Source: Paenarthrobacter aurescens (GTDB lineage: Bacteria; Actinomycetota; Actinomycetes; Actinomycetales; Micrococcaceae). From it: 64,000 nucleotides of DNA. Where the stretch lies: the NCBI RefSeq assembly GCF_025421775.1, contig NZ_JAOEFX010000001.1, positions 248,001 through 312,000 of the forward strand, given 5' to 3'. Position 1 is the stretch's first letter; each line of letters begins with the position of its first letter. Below, in pieces: positions 31,496-40,778 of this stretch. The translations under genes were made by a program, and so were the position numbers. Under the pieces are notes generated by a model. The model did not search any database. It was not told the DNA's origin and saw nothing but the letters and a program-made list of their open reading frames with translations.

Positions 31496-32943
31496 GTGAT
31501 CGCCTCGTCATTCGGTGTGGAAGTTTTGGGGGGTGTTCCGTCAAGGGGCGGCCCACTGTTGTTCTGGTCCGGAGCTTTGGCTTCCCGTAGCTCGAATTCA
31601 CGGCGAATCATGATCCATGCGCCTCCTCCGAGACCGATGATGAAGGGATACAGCAGGGCAAACACGGGGAAAGCCATCGAGTCGAACGTCAACGAACACC
31701 CTGCTGCCACTGCGCCAGCGGCTGCCACCGCTCCGGCAAGGCAGCGGAGGGCTGGAATCCGGGAGGCGCGGGCGGCGATGAACGATGAAATGGCCGGCAG
31801 CGTCAGGTAGGCCACCATGCCGATGAAGCCAACGAGTCCGAGGGTAACCAGGGAATTGAGGTACTGGTTGTCCAGGATGTGGAGGGCGTTGTCCGGCAGG
31901 TAGTTTCCCGGGCCGAGGCCGAGGAAGGGCAGTTCGCCGAACATCTCCGCGACGCGTGGGTAGTTGTTTGTCCGCGTTGTGAGGGAGGGGTCGCTGTCTC
32001 CCGCGGTGAACGAGGACGTCAGTGTCCCCACCAGGCCGGGGATCCCCACGAACAGTGCTGCCATTGCTGCTGGCGCTGCCACCACTGCCCACCGGCGTGC
32101 CGCGCGTGGCAGGAACGGGATGAATACCACCATGCCCAGGAACAGTCCAAGGACACCGGATCGTGAAACGGTGGAGGCGATGGCTACAACCAGCAAGGCA
32201 GTACCCGTCCAGTGCAGCCATTTGTGGCCGGTGCGGTCGTAGATCGCGCGCCAGATCGACAAGGGCAGCAGCATGGCGCAGACAACGGCCAGCTCTATGG
32301 AGTGGAAAGTGCTTCCTGCAACGCGGGTCATCAGTCCGCGCACTTGGAAAGCGGTGTTTCCACCGTTGTCCGTAAAACCTGGCATTGCCTCCTGGATCCA
32401 CAGCATGGGGTTGACCCGGAAAAGGAATTGGACCAAGGCGACGAGACAACAGAAGAAGGCCCCGGCAAGGATGGCCCGCACCAATGACATGGCGTTGTCC
32501 AGGGTGCGTACGGCTTCGGTGGTCACCAGGGCGATCCCGCCGCAGGCGAGGATCAGGATCAGCCAGCGGTCGGCTGCGGCCTGGGCGGAAACGTTGGTGT
32601 TGCCGGTGAATCCGGAGAACAGTGCAACGTAGGAGGCGCACGTTCCCACCCAGAGCAGTCCCAGCCCCATCCGGCCCGGGTGGTTCGTTTTCAGTGGATT
32701 GTGGAGTCCGAAGAGGGCGGAGCACAGCCAAAAAACCAGCAGCAGGAGGGCCAGCATGATGGGAACGGTGCCCACGGCGCCTATGGGCTTCACGATCATG
32801 TTGGAGGGGAAGAAGAAAACGGCGAAGGCCGCGAATTTCAGGAGCAGGCCCACATGTCCGGCGTTGCCCGCGGTGCCGTCGAGATCTGCGATCCGCACTT
32901 CCTTGGCTGGCGGGAAGCTGAGTGCCTTCTTCATCCGCTTCAC
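31483..32943 (-). CDS. O-antigen ligase/polymerase family membrane protein (Wzy-like)
   Basis: The 486-residue protein has about eleven hydrophobic segments and one large outer loop (residues about 330-385, including LGLGPGNYLPDNALHILDNQ), typical of the O-antigen ligase/polymerase family. The stretch VVAIASTVSRSGVLGLFLGM also fits. It likely joins repeat units on the outer face of the membrane. GTG 32943 forms a GTGA overlap with the preceding glycosyltransferase gene. ATG 32934 is the alternative start. Confidence 0.87.
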   Translation of the reverse strand: MKRMKKALSFPPAKEVRIADLDGTAGNAGHVGLLLKFAAFAVFFFPSNMIVKPIGAVGTVPIMLALLLLVFWLCSALFGLHNPLKTNHPGRMGLGLLWVGTCASYVALFSGFTGNTNVSAQAAADRWLILILACGGIALVTTEAVRTLDNAMSLVRAILAGAFFCCLVALVQFLFRVNPMLWIQEAMPGFTDNGGNTAFQVRGLMTRVAGSTFHSIELAVVCAMLLPLSIWRAIYDRTGHKWLHWTGTALLVVAIASTVSRSGVLGLFLGMVVFIPFLPRAARRWAVVAAPAAMAALFVGIPGLVGTLTSSFTAGDSDPSLTTRTNNYPRVAEMFGELPFLGLGPGNYLPDNALHILDNQYLNSLVTLGLVGFIGMVAYLTLPAISSFIAARASRIPALRCLAGAVAAAGAVAAGCSLTFDSMAFPVFALLYPFIIGLGGGAWIMIRREFELREAKAPDQNNSGPPLDGTPPKTSTPNDEAITWTR

Positions 32944-34211
32944 AGCCGGCCTCCTCGCATCGAGGCACGAGGGGCCTCATCAGGCAGGCGGGCGCATGAG
33001 GTTTCCAGGAAGCGGGCAAACGCCTTGCGGGAGTCGGCCCAGTCCAGCCGTTTCCTGCCTGCTATGGAGGCAGCGCGTTCGTCGATGCCGGGGGCATTGA
33101 CAATCCCGGCGAGCGCAGTGGCCAATCCCGATGGGGTTGCGGGGGCCCACACCGCGTCAGGGTCCGTGAGCAGCCCTGACGCGAATGCGGCGTTGTTGAG
33201 GACCGGTACGTTTCCTGCTGCGAGCAGCTCCCCTGGTACCAGGGAGATGTTGGTGAAGGAGATTGCCAACCCGGCGATGGTTTGGTTGTACAGGACGTTC
33301 AAGTCCGCGGGGGCAAGGTTGCCGTGGTTCGTCACCGGTATCTTCCACCCTGTGACGGTGTCTCCGTAGATGTGGATTTCCTGTTCGGGCTGGAGAGCGT
33401 GGAATCGTTCCAGGGCCATTTTGGCCAGAAGGTAGCCGCGCCGGTCCACTTTCTTTTTTGCGTAGTAGACCACTCCTGAGCGGGTGTTCCGTGGGGCGGG
33501 CGTGAGCAGCCGGTACGTGTCAGTGTCGCAACCGAACGGAATGACGGCCTGTGGTGACTCGCCAAGTTCAGCCTCCATGACATCGGCGATCATCCCCCCA
33601 AGGGCCACATTCGTCAGTCCCAGGCGGTAGCTGTCCTCTGCCAGTGCATAAAGGAATCCGCGGGGGTAGAAGTATGGTTCGTAATCCTGGATGAAATAGA
33701 AGAGGTGGACGCTGCCCGGAGCCCGTCCCGCGACAAGGTGTGCCGTGGGCCAGGAACTCGCAACGATGACGTCCACCCCTTCCATCCCATTTGTGGCGCT
33801 GCGAACCCCGGCACGCAGCGCCGGCCAGTGGCGGCGGATAGTTTTTTCGTGACGGCCTGCGTCATCGTCGTTGGGGTCGTAGAGGAACAAGGTGCAGTGG
33901 TGGCCCCGTTCTTCCATCTCCTGGACCATTCTGAAGAACGTGGTGTGTCCCCCGGAGCCGGGGGCTGGTGGTGTGCAGACCCAGCCAACCCTGAGGCTGC
34001 CGGTGATGATGGGGAGCGGTGATGGGCGGCCAAGGGACCGGGAATCGAGAATGTCCACCTCCCGCAGTGGAAGGCCTGGCTCTGAGAGGTCCCAGGTGTC
34101 CATTGCCGTGGTTGCAACCCTTGCCGCAACGGTTCTGGCTACCGACCGCCAGCCATCCCTGCGCAGTCGATTGGCGAGGACGCGGACTGTTGCCAGGGCG
34201 GACGGCATCAT
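32940..34211 (-). CDS. glycosyltransferase family 4, WsaF-like
   Basis: This is a GT-B fold transferase of 423 residues. The N-terminal domain includes LRVGWVCTPPAPGSGGHTTF and HLFYFIQDYEPYFYPRGFLY, a stretch shared with the WsaF/RgpF rhamnosyltransferase group. The C-terminal donor-binding domain has VVYYAKKKVDRRGYLLAKMA and GLAISFTNISLVPGELLAAG. Use of dTDP-rhamnose is likely, because the rml genes are adjacent, but not proven. It overlaps both neighbours by four bases. Confidence 0.85.
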   Translation of the reverse strand: MMPSALATVRVLANRLRRDGWRSVARTVAARVATTAMDTWDLSEPGLPLREVDILDSRSLGRPSPLPIITGSLRVGWVCTPPAPGSGGHTTFFRMVQEMEERGHHCTLFLYDPNDDDAGRHEKTIRRHWPALRAGVRSATNGMEGVDVIVASSWPTAHLVAGRAPGSVHLFYFIQDYEPYFYPRGFLYALAEDSYRLGLTNVALGGMIADVMEAELGESPQAVIPFGCDTDTYRLLTPAPRNTRSGVVYYAKKKVDRRGYLLAKMALERFHALQPEQEIHIYGDTVTGWKIPVTNHGNLAPADLNVLYNQTIAGLAISFTNISLVPGELLAAGNVPVLNNAAFASGLLTDPDAVWAPATPSGLATALAGIVNAPGIDERAASIAGRKRLDWADSRKAFARFLETSCARLPDEAPRASMRGGRL

Positions 34212-35707
34212 GGCTGGCCTGCGCTTCCGGGACCGCCGGCATGGGAGGGGCTTCCTGTGGCTTGGAGCAGCCCGCGAACATCTGCCACGAGTTGTTTACC
34301 CTGGCGGTATGTCAGTGCGGCGTACAGTGCCGAACCGAGCAGGGTGCCGGCAGCGAGGGCAACCCCGGGGTTGGCCATGCCCTGGGTAGCCAGCCACGCA
34401 GCAGTCCCTGCCGAGGCAGCAGCCAGGAGCGGCGCAAGACTTCCGCGAAGGAGCTGCCAGGCAGTGGTCTGCAGTACTGATGCGAGGGACTTTGCGTACA
34501 GGGGAATCACCACGAAGCACGCCACGGCTGCATGGGCGACGCCTGCTCCCGCGATCCCCCACCATGTGATGCAGAGGTAGAGGGCCGGCGTAAGGGTGGC
34601 GAGCCAGGCAACCTGGACCCAGAACAGCCACACCGTCCTGCCTGCCCCCACGCTCAGGTCGGCGAAGAGTTCAACGAGGATCCGTGTGGCACCGAAGACT
34701 CCCAGCGTCGCCAGCGCGATGCCCGCCGGTGCCCATGCCCCGCCATATGCGGTCACGATCAGCGGCTGCGCCAGCGCTATCACCATCGCGGAGATCGGGA
34801 ATGCGCAATAGGAAACCCCGGTCACAAACTTTGCGGCCAAAGGCCCCAGTGTCCCGGCTGCGAAGAGCCTGCCGAACGTTGGCACCGCGGTGGCACGGAT
34901 GACGGCTGTGATCACCGAGCTGGGCAGGCCGGCCAGGTTGAACGCGAGGAGGTACAGGCCCAGTGCCGTTGGATCCAGCATCCGCCCGATCAGGAGGTAG
35001 TCCACGTTGAGCGTGACAAACACCACGAGGTTGGCCATGGCCAACGGCATGCCCAAGCGCAGAATATCCACCGCCACCACCCGGTCAAACCCCGGAGCGT
35101 ACCTCTTGGGCGTGATAATCCAATACCCTGCCATCGCAACCAGCTGGCCGCCCACCCTGGACCAGGCGAGGGCCATGGCGCCCCACCCGTCCAATGCCAT
35201 CGGAACCACCAAAAGCAACACCGTGACCAGGCTGCAGAGGTCGACGACGACGCGCGGCTTCTGCATGAACTCCCGCCACACCATGGTGGAGGGCACGGCG
35301 CCGATGCCCTGCAGCAGGATAGTCACGGACAGCACCTGGATCACGGGGGTCGCAGCGGGATCATCAAAGGCCGCCGCCAGGGCCGGCGCCAGGGCCATGG
35401 CAGCGGCCGTCATGATTCCGCTGGTCACCAGTGCAATCGAGAAGACCGTCGGCGCGATCTTGTCCGCGTCGCCGTTGCCGCGGGCCAGTGCTGCAGTAGC
35501 GCCAAGCTCAGCCATGTTCGTTGCAATGGTCTGCACCACAATGGCCACTGCGAGGGCTCCGAAGTGTTCGGGCGCAATCATCCGGGCCACGATGATGGTG
35601 GTGGCAAACTGGACAATCCTGCCAAGGGCCATGTTGACCCCGCCCCAGAGCGTTGCGCTCGCAGCCCTGTTGCCCAGTCCGCGGTCCTGACCACTCACGG
35701 TGGTCAT
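34208..35707 (-). CDS. polysaccharide flippase (Wzx-like, MOP family)
   Basis: This is a 499-residue integral membrane protein from ATG 35707, whose ATGA overlaps the stop of the preceding GT2 gene. About twelve hydrophobic segments start with NRAASATLWGGVNMALGRIV, the typical entry of the polysaccharide synthesis (MOP) family, and EHFGALAVAIVVQTIATNMA follows. It should flip the lipid-linked repeat unit across the membrane. The upstream ten codons of the longer frame overlap the previous gene and are excluded. Confidence 0.9.
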   Translation of the reverse strand: MTTVSGQDRGLGNRAASATLWGGVNMALGRIVQFATTIIVARMIAPEHFGALAVAIVVQTIATNMAELGATAALARGNGDADKIAPTVFSIALVTSGIMTAAAMALAPALAAAFDDPAATPVIQVLSVTILLQGIGAVPSTMVWREFMQKPRVVVDLCSLVTVLLLVVPMALDGWGAMALAWSRVGGQLVAMAGYWIITPKRYAPGFDRVVAVDILRLGMPLAMANLVVFVTLNVDYLLIGRMLDPTALGLYLLAFNLAGLPSSVITAVIRATAVPTFGRLFAAGTLGPLAAKFVTGVSYCAFPISAMVIALAQPLIVTAYGGAWAPAGIALATLGVFGATRILVELFADLSVGAGRTVWLFWVQVAWLATLTPALYLCITWWGIAGAGVAHAAVACFVVIPLYAKSLASVLQTTAWQLLRGSLAPLLAAASAGTAAWLATQGMANPGVALAAGTLLGSALYAALTYRQGKQLVADVRGLLQATGSPSHAGGPGSAGQP

Positions 35708-36777
35708 GAGATTCCCGTCATGGCCCACAAGCGCCAACGGACACGATCCAGCTGCGTATGGACGTACTGGGCTGCCGCCCGCCCGGTGCCGGGGCCTTTG
35801 CCGCGTGAAGCACGGGCGATCCGGGCTTGAAGGGCGTTGGCCCGGTGGATGTTGCCCCGAACCTCATGAAGGCACTCAATGAACTTTCGCAGCTCCGTCG
35901 CGGCTTCCACGGACCCTCCGCGGGTGATCTCCTGAAGCCCGAGCTGGGCTGCTTCCTTGCTCAGGGCCCGCTTGGCCCGCTGCAACTGCCGGACCCGACG
36001 TTCCGGGGAGCCGGGACACCGGGGGTCCTCCAGTACGCGGAAGGCGTCGAGCCGGTGCTGAAGGTCAACCGCCGCGGCCGGGAATTCCATCTGGTGCATA
36101 TTGGCACCGTGAACACGGTAGAAAGCCTGGACTGGTCCGTTGATCCTGCCCACATCCCATGAAGAGGCTGCCCGCAACCAATACTCCAGGTCCCCTGAAT
36201 GCGGCAGGGTGGCGCTGTAGGCACCAATGCCGAGGACGGCCTCAGTCCGCATCACAACTTCGGGCGACAGGATGAAATTTCGTCCACGGGCGCAGGCCAG
36301 CGTGATCCAGCTTTTGCCACCCCATACTGTCCAGGAGCTGCGCCCACGTGTGGCAGTCTGTGGCGGCTGGTCCGTGAAGTCCCTGGGAAGGCCGTAGACC
36401 ATACCCACTTCCGGGTTGGCTTCCATCAGTGCCGCGGCCCGGGCCAGGGCACCGGGCGCAAGCAGGTCATCCGCCGAAAGGAGCGTGACGTACCGGCCCC
36501 TGGCTCTGGAGAGTCCGTCGTTGTAGGTGGCGATGTGCCCCTGGTTGCTTTCGTGAAGGACCACCGAAATGCGGGGATCGCCCGCGGCCAGGCGCCAGGC
36601 CACTGCGGCGCTGCCGTCGGTGGATGCGTCATCGACCACGATGACTTCAACGTCCACGCCATCCTGCGTCAAGGCGCTGGCCACCGCATCGGGCAGGTAC
36701 CGCCCATAGTTGTAGCACGGGACCACCACCGAAACGCTCGCATGGTGGCGCAAAGGGACTGGCCGCATCAGTTTCAT
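35704..36777 (-). CDS. glycosyltransferase family 2
   Basis: The cytoplasmic GT-A transferase has 357 residues. It shows ASVSVVVPCYNYGRYLPDAV, EVIVVDDASTDGS, and the DxD-type metal site in RYVTLLSADDLLAPGAL. The C-terminal third is helical and Arg-rich (RRVRQLQRAKRALSKEAAQL). The donor and acceptor are unknown. Both junctions are ATGA overlaps, with the acyltransferase gene upstream and the flippase gene downstream. Confidence 0.92.
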   Translation of the reverse strand: MKLMRPVPLRHHASVSVVVPCYNYGRYLPDAVASALTQDGVDVEVIVVDDASTDGSAAVAWRLAAGDPRISVVLHESNQGHIATYNDGLSRARGRYVTLLSADDLLAPGALARAAALMEANPEVGMVYGLPRDFTDQPPQTATRGRSSWTVWGGKSWITLACARGRNFILSPEVVMRTEAVLGIGAYSATLPHSGDLEYWLRAASSWDVGRINGPVQAFYRVHGANMHQMEFPAAAVDLQHRLDAFRVLEDPRCPGSPERRVRQLQRAKRALSKEAAQLGLQEITRGGSVEAATELRKFIECLHEVRGNIHRANALQARIARASRGKGPGTGRAAAQYVHTQLDRVRWRLWAMTGIS

Positions 36778-37436
36778 TGAATGCCCTCCAACGCAGGGGA
36801 ATTGCCCCGCCTGATCACACGCGCGGGGACCCCCGCCCAGGTCTCGTCCCCCGGGACGTCCGTGAGGACCGCCGCTCCCATCCCGATGGTGGCGTTCGCT
36901 CCGATGGAGGTGCGCTCGCGGACGCTGGCGTTCATTCCTATGTAGGCGGCCCGGCCGATGTGGACGTTCCCGCCGAGTGAGACACCGGACGCGAAGGTCG
37001 CAAAATCGCTGATCTCGTCGTCGTGGGTGAAGGTAACTCCCGGCATGGCCACAACATGGTTGCCGATCGTCACCGACGCCGTCATGCTGACATGCGCAAG
37101 GAGGATGCTGCCCCGGCCGATCTTGCAGCCCTCGGGAACCTGCACGGAGGGATCCACCGCTGTGGCGTAGCGGTCTTCATCCAGTCCAAGGGTCCTCAGC
37201 CGCATGACCACGCTCTCCCGACCGGACCCGGACCCGATGCACACCAGCAACAGGGCATGGGGGAACTTCAGGGCGTCGCGGATGGGGCCGAGCACATGGG
37301 CGCCGTCCACTACCCGGCCAAGCTTGTCTTCGTCGTCGTCGAGGATTCCGATGACGTCGAACGGCCCGCTGCTGCGGACCATGGCGAGGACTTCCCTGGC
37401 CAGGCCGCTTGCTGCGATGAGGAGGAGTTCGCTCAT
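36774..37436 (-). CDS. NeuD/PglD-type sugar O/N-acyltransferase
   Basis: The 220-residue enzyme starts at ATG 37436 (an ATGA overlap with the aminotransferase stop). The longer frame is rejected. An N-terminal Rossmann-like part (ELLLIAASGLAREVLAMVRS) is followed by a left-handed beta-helix of hexapeptide repeats (GCKIGRGSILLAHVSMTASV, SIGANATIGMGAAVLTDV). The FTHDDEI stretch matches the catalytic His region of PglD. It probably acylates the amino group installed by the neighbouring DegT enzyme. Confidence 0.88.
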   Translation of the reverse strand: MSELLLIAASGLAREVLAMVRSSGPFDVIGILDDDEDKLGRVVDGAHVLGPIRDALKFPHALLLVCIGSGSGRESVVMRLRTLGLDEDRYATAVDPSVQVPEGCKIGRGSILLAHVSMTASVTIGNHVVAMPGVTFTHDDEISDFATFASGVSLGGNVHIGRAAYIGMNASVRERTSIGANATIGMGAAVLTDVPGDETWAGVPARVIRRGNSPALEGIQ

Positions 37437-38599
37437 GCTGATCGACCCGCGGCGCGAAGCACTGAATCGATGACACGGACCTGGTCGTGGAGTGCAAGCT
37501 GGTGGTACAGGGGCAGGATCAGTGTGTGGTCCGTCAGCCATTCGGTGGCGTCCATGGGTGCTCCGCCGTTGTTCTTGCCGGCGTATGCAGGTTGGCGGTG
37601 GGCTGCCATGATGCCGCGCCGTGCGGAGATGCCGTCATTGGCCAGTTGGATCATCAACGCCTCACGTCCGATGGGGAATCCAGGTCCGACTTCCAACCAG
37701 CAGGACTGGAAGTTGGTGATGCCGTACTCCGGGTCGCTGACCAGACGAAGGCCTTCGACGCCGGCAAACGCGTTCGCGTAGGTGGCCGCCAGTTCCCGCC
37801 GCCGCTGGACGGCCTCGCCGAGCCTGCCCAGCTGGACGATTCCGACGGCGGCCTGAAGATCGGTCATGCGGTAGTTGAAGCCGACCTCGAGGTACTCCTC
37901 CGCGGATGCCAGGATGCTGGCGTGGCGATCCGCGGCAGAGACGTTCATCGCGTGTTCCCGGAGGCGTCGTGACCGGTCTGCGAAGTCCTGCCTGGAGGTG
38001 GAGAGCATCCCGCCCTCTCCAGTGGTGAGTATCTTGCGTGGATGAAAGGACCAAGCAGCCACCTCCGCCCCGGTTCCTACAGGACGTCCGAGGTATCGGG
38101 AACCGATGGCACAGGCAGCGTCTTCCACCACGGTGATGCCCAGCGGATCGCACAGGGCACGGATGGGGTCGAGATCAACCGGTACCCCTCCTTGATCGAC
38201 GGCAACCACCGCTTTTGTCTCAGGCGTCAGAGCTGTTTGAACAGTTTCGGCCGTCACACAACCAGTCAGGACGTCCACGTCCGCGAAGACCGGCCGCGCC
38301 CCCACGTACGTTGCAGCGTTCGCTGTGGCAATGAAGGAGAACGATGGCACCACTACGTCGTCGCCGGGGCCCACACCGGCTACAGCAAGGGCAAGATGAA
38401 GGGCGCTGGTGCAACTGGAGGTGGCCACCGCAAAGCCTGCTTGTTGCGCCATGGCGAAGGCTTCTTCGAACTGGCGGACTTTGGGACCCTGGGCAACCCA
38501 TCCGGAGGCAATCACTTCAGCCACTGCCTGGGCTTCCTCCGCGCCGAGCCAGGGCTTCATGACATCTATGCGTGCCAACCGGGTCTCGGACGTGGTCAT
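37433..38599 (-). CDS. DegT/DnrJ/EryC1/StrS-family sugar aminotransferase
   Basis: This is a PLP enzyme of 388 residues from ATG 38599, in an ATGA overlap with the epimerase stop. Seen: KPWLGAEEAQAVAEVIASGW, the cofactor region SSCTSALHLALAVAGVGPGD, VVVPSFSFIATANAATYVGA, VEDAACAIGSRYLG, and the Schiff-base lysine in WSFHPRKILTTGEGGM. It aminates a keto-sugar nucleotide. With the Gfo/Idh, epimerase and acyltransferase genes around it, it probably belongs to the path to an acylamino sugar. Confidence 0.93.
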   Translation of the reverse strand: MTTSETRLARIDVMKPWLGAEEAQAVAEVIASGWVAQGPKVRQFEEAFAMAQQAGFAVATSSCTSALHLALAVAGVGPGDDVVVPSFSFIATANAATYVGARPVFADVDVLTGCVTAETVQTALTPETKAVVAVDQGGVPVDLDPIRALCDPLGITVVEDAACAIGSRYLGRPVGTGAEVAAWSFHPRKILTTGEGGMLSTSRQDFADRSRRLREHAMNVSAADRHASILASAEEYLEVGFNYRMTDLQAAVGIVQLGRLGEAVQRRRELAATYANAFAGVEGLRLVSDPEYGITNFQSCWLEVGPGFPIGREALMIQLANDGISARRGIMAAHRQPAYAGKNNGGAPMDATEWLTDHTLILPLYHQLALHDQVRVIDSVLRAAGRSA

Positions 38600-39615
38600 C
38601 GCGCACCGACTACCGGAGCTGCAGGATGGCCGCCCGTACGGGAAGCAGCGATCTCGTCGCGCAGCGGACGCCACCACGTCACCAGCGAACGCAGTCCATC
38701 TTCCAAAGCGATGGCTGCCTCGAAGCCCAGGTCATCGCGTGCGGACGTGATGTCCGCCAAGCGGCGGGCCACGCCGTTCACTGCCCTCTCGGGGCCATGT
38801 TCCAAGTGCAGGGGGGATTCCATGACTCCCAGCAATGTCTGTGCCAGCTGGGCCAGGCTGGTCTCCGTACCGCTGGCTACGTTGTAGACCCCTTCGGTCA
38901 CGTCGCTGACAGCTGCCAGGACGTTGGCCCTGGCCACATCGGCGGTGTGGATGAAATCCATGGTCTGCTCGCCGCTGCCGAAGATCAGCGGAGGGAGGCC
39001 ATCGGCGATCCGTTCCATCCAGCGGACCAGTACCTCGGTGTACAGGCCATGCACATCCATCCGGGGGCCATAGACGTTGAAGTACCGAAGGGCCACGTAG
39101 TCCAGGCCGGTCATTGCCCGAAAGCTCCTGGCCATTCCTTCGTTGAAGGATTTTGCCGCACCGTAGAACGTGTCGTTGTTGTGGTGGTGGTGGCTTTCCT
39201 TCGTGGGAAACTCCTCGGCCATGCCGTAGACAGAGGCACTGGAAGCTGTGATGAGTTTGTCCACTTTCTGTTGCGCGGCAGCCTCGACCACGTTGAACGT
39301 TCCGTCCACCAGCACTTCGAGTGCCAGCCGTGGTTCTTCCGCGCATTGTGTGATGCGGATGGCGGCTTGGTGGAACACCAGGTCCTTCCCGTGCGTAAGG
39401 TCGTGGACCAGGTCGCGGTCACGCAGGTCGCCTTCCACCAGCTGCACGCGCTCGCTGGCCAGGGCCCCGTCCAGGTTTGCCCTGCGTCCCCGCACGAGGT
39501 TGTCCAGCACGTCGACGTGAGCCGCGCCGCCGTCGAGCAGCTGGTCCACAAGCGTGGACCCAATGGTTCCGGCGCCGCCGGTAACCAGCACATTGGCACC
39601 GAGCAGCTCTTTCAT
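38596..39615 (-). CDS. NAD-dependent nucleotide-sugar epimerase/dehydratase
   Basis: This is an extended SDR enzyme of 339 residues from ATG 39615 (ATGA overlap). It has the NAD loop NVLVTGGAGTIGSTLVDQLL, LVFHQAAIRITQCAEEP, ITASSASVYGMAEEFPTKES, FYGAAKSFNEGMARSF (YxxxK) and YFNVYGPRMDVHGLYTEV. The frame running up to 39822 overlaps the previous gene and is not used. It could be a UDP-sugar 4-epimerase or 4,6-dehydratase. The substrate cannot be fixed by reading. Confidence 0.9.
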   Translation of the reverse strand: MKELLGANVLVTGGAGTIGSTLVDQLLDGGAAHVDVLDNLVRGRRANLDGALASERVQLVEGDLRDRDLVHDLTHGKDLVFHQAAIRITQCAEEPRLALEVLVDGTFNVVEAAAQQKVDKLITASSASVYGMAEEFPTKESHHHHNNDTFYGAAKSFNEGMARSFRAMTGLDYVALRYFNVYGPRMDVHGLYTEVLVRWMERIADGLPPLIFGSGEQTMDFIHTADVARANVLAAVSDVTEGVYNVASGTETSLAQLAQTLLGVMESPLHLEHGPERAVNGVARRLADITSARDDLGFEAAIALEDGLRSLVTWWRPLRDEIAASRTGGHPAAPVVGAR

Positions 39616-40721
39616 CGCGCAACCTGGAGGCTGACCTCGTTGCCTGCCACCACGGTGGACTGTCCGTCGGTGCTGAGGCTTTGGGTGACAGCTTCCAGTA
39701 CGGACAGGACGCGGAGCCCGGATTCGCCGCTGGTGCGTGGCGTGGTGTGGTTCCGGATTGAGCCGGCGAGTTCGGCCACCACCTGGCCTAAAGGCTCGCG
39801 TTCCTGCAGGGCGGGTGACCACGTGTCCCCCAGTCGGTAGGAAATTGCCGAGGCCTTCTTGTCCGCGGCTGACCTGGGTTGGTGCTCAAGGCTCACCCCG
39901 CGGTCGTAGACGCTGAGGCGTTGCTGTGGATTGAGGTCATCCCATACGAGGGTCCGCTTTGACCCCCCGATGATCATTTGCCGGATCTTGGTGGGGCTGA
40001 GCCAGTTCACATGGATATGGACCATGGCGTCGTTGGGCAGGCCGAACGTCAAATGCCCCACGCAGTCCCGGCCTGTGCCCAGTGGATCCGCGCCATGGGC
40101 TGCGATTTCGGTAGGATGCAACCCGCCAGGCAGGACGAAGTCCAGAATTGAAAGATCGTGGGGCGCCAGGTCCCAAAAGACATTGACGTCCGGTTGGACG
40201 AGGCCCAGGTTGATGCGGACGGAGTCTACGTAGAGGATGTCGCCCAGGGCACCGCTGGACACCAGCTCCTGGATTTTCAGGACTGCCGGAGTGAAACAGT
40301 AGGTATGGTCCGCCATGAGCACCAGGCCCCTGGCTTTGGCTTCCTCCACCATTTCCAGGCCTTTGGCACGACTGTCCGCCAATGGCTTTTCCACGAGAAC
40401 ATGTTTCCCGGCACGCAATGCCGTCATCACCACGCCGTGATGCGTGTGCGCCGGCGTTGCCACGGCTACGGCGTCCAGGTTGTAGGTGTCCAGCAGTTCG
40501 TCCAAGGACTCGACGACGGCCACCCCACCCACCGTCTCGGCAAGCTTGAGGCCGCGCTCGACGTCAAGATCGCAAATGGCCACCAGGTCCCAGTCGGGAC
40601 TGGCCTTGAGGTTTCTGGCGAGGTTGGGACCCCAGTAGCCCGCACCGACTACGGCGATGCGAAGCCTGGGCCGCAGTGCGTGGCCATTCAGTTGTCCTGA
40701 TGGAATAGTTCGTATGCTCAT
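39612..40721 (-). CDS. Gfo/Idh/MocA-family sugar oxidoreductase
   Basis: The 369-residue NAD(P) enzyme has the Rossmann loop RIAVVGAGYWGPNLARNLKA and the family signature VLVEKPLADSRAKGLEMVEE with the catalytic Lys-Pro. LAPHDLSILDFVLPGG is also typical. Relatives such as WlbA oxidise C3 of nucleotide sugars before amination, which would suit the DegT gene two places downstream. It follows the initiating sugar-transferase gene by 57 bases and begins the run of four-base overlaps. Confidence 0.9.
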   Translation of the reverse strand: MSIRTIPSGQLNGHALRPRLRIAVVGAGYWGPNLARNLKASPDWDLVAICDLDVERGLKLAETVGGVAVVESLDELLDTYNLDAVAVATPAHTHHGVVMTALRAGKHVLVEKPLADSRAKGLEMVEEAKARGLVLMADHTYCFTPAVLKIQELVSSGALGDILYVDSVRINLGLVQPDVNVFWDLAPHDLSILDFVLPGGLHPTEIAAHGADPLGTGRDCVGHLTFGLPNDAMVHIHVNWLSPTKIRQMIIGGSKRTLVWDDLNPQQRLSVYDRGVSLEHQPRSAADKKASAISYRLGDTWSPALQEREPLGQVVAELAGSIRNHTTPRTSGESGLRVLSVLEAVTQSLSTDGQSTVVAGNEVSLQVAR

Positions 40722-40778
40722 TTCCCACTCAACTTCTGTGTTGATAGCGCGGTTCTTTTAGGTACTGCGTGACTTTCG

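Noticed and set aside
34532..35830. Plus-strand frame of 432 codons opposite the flippase gene
   Set aside because: It has no domain, extreme Arg/His/Gln content, and exactly mirrors codon bias of the opposite gene.
38572..39840. Plus-strand frame of 422 codons opposite the epimerase gene
   Set aside because: It is a shadow of the NAD-dependent epimerase, which has clear catalytic motifs.
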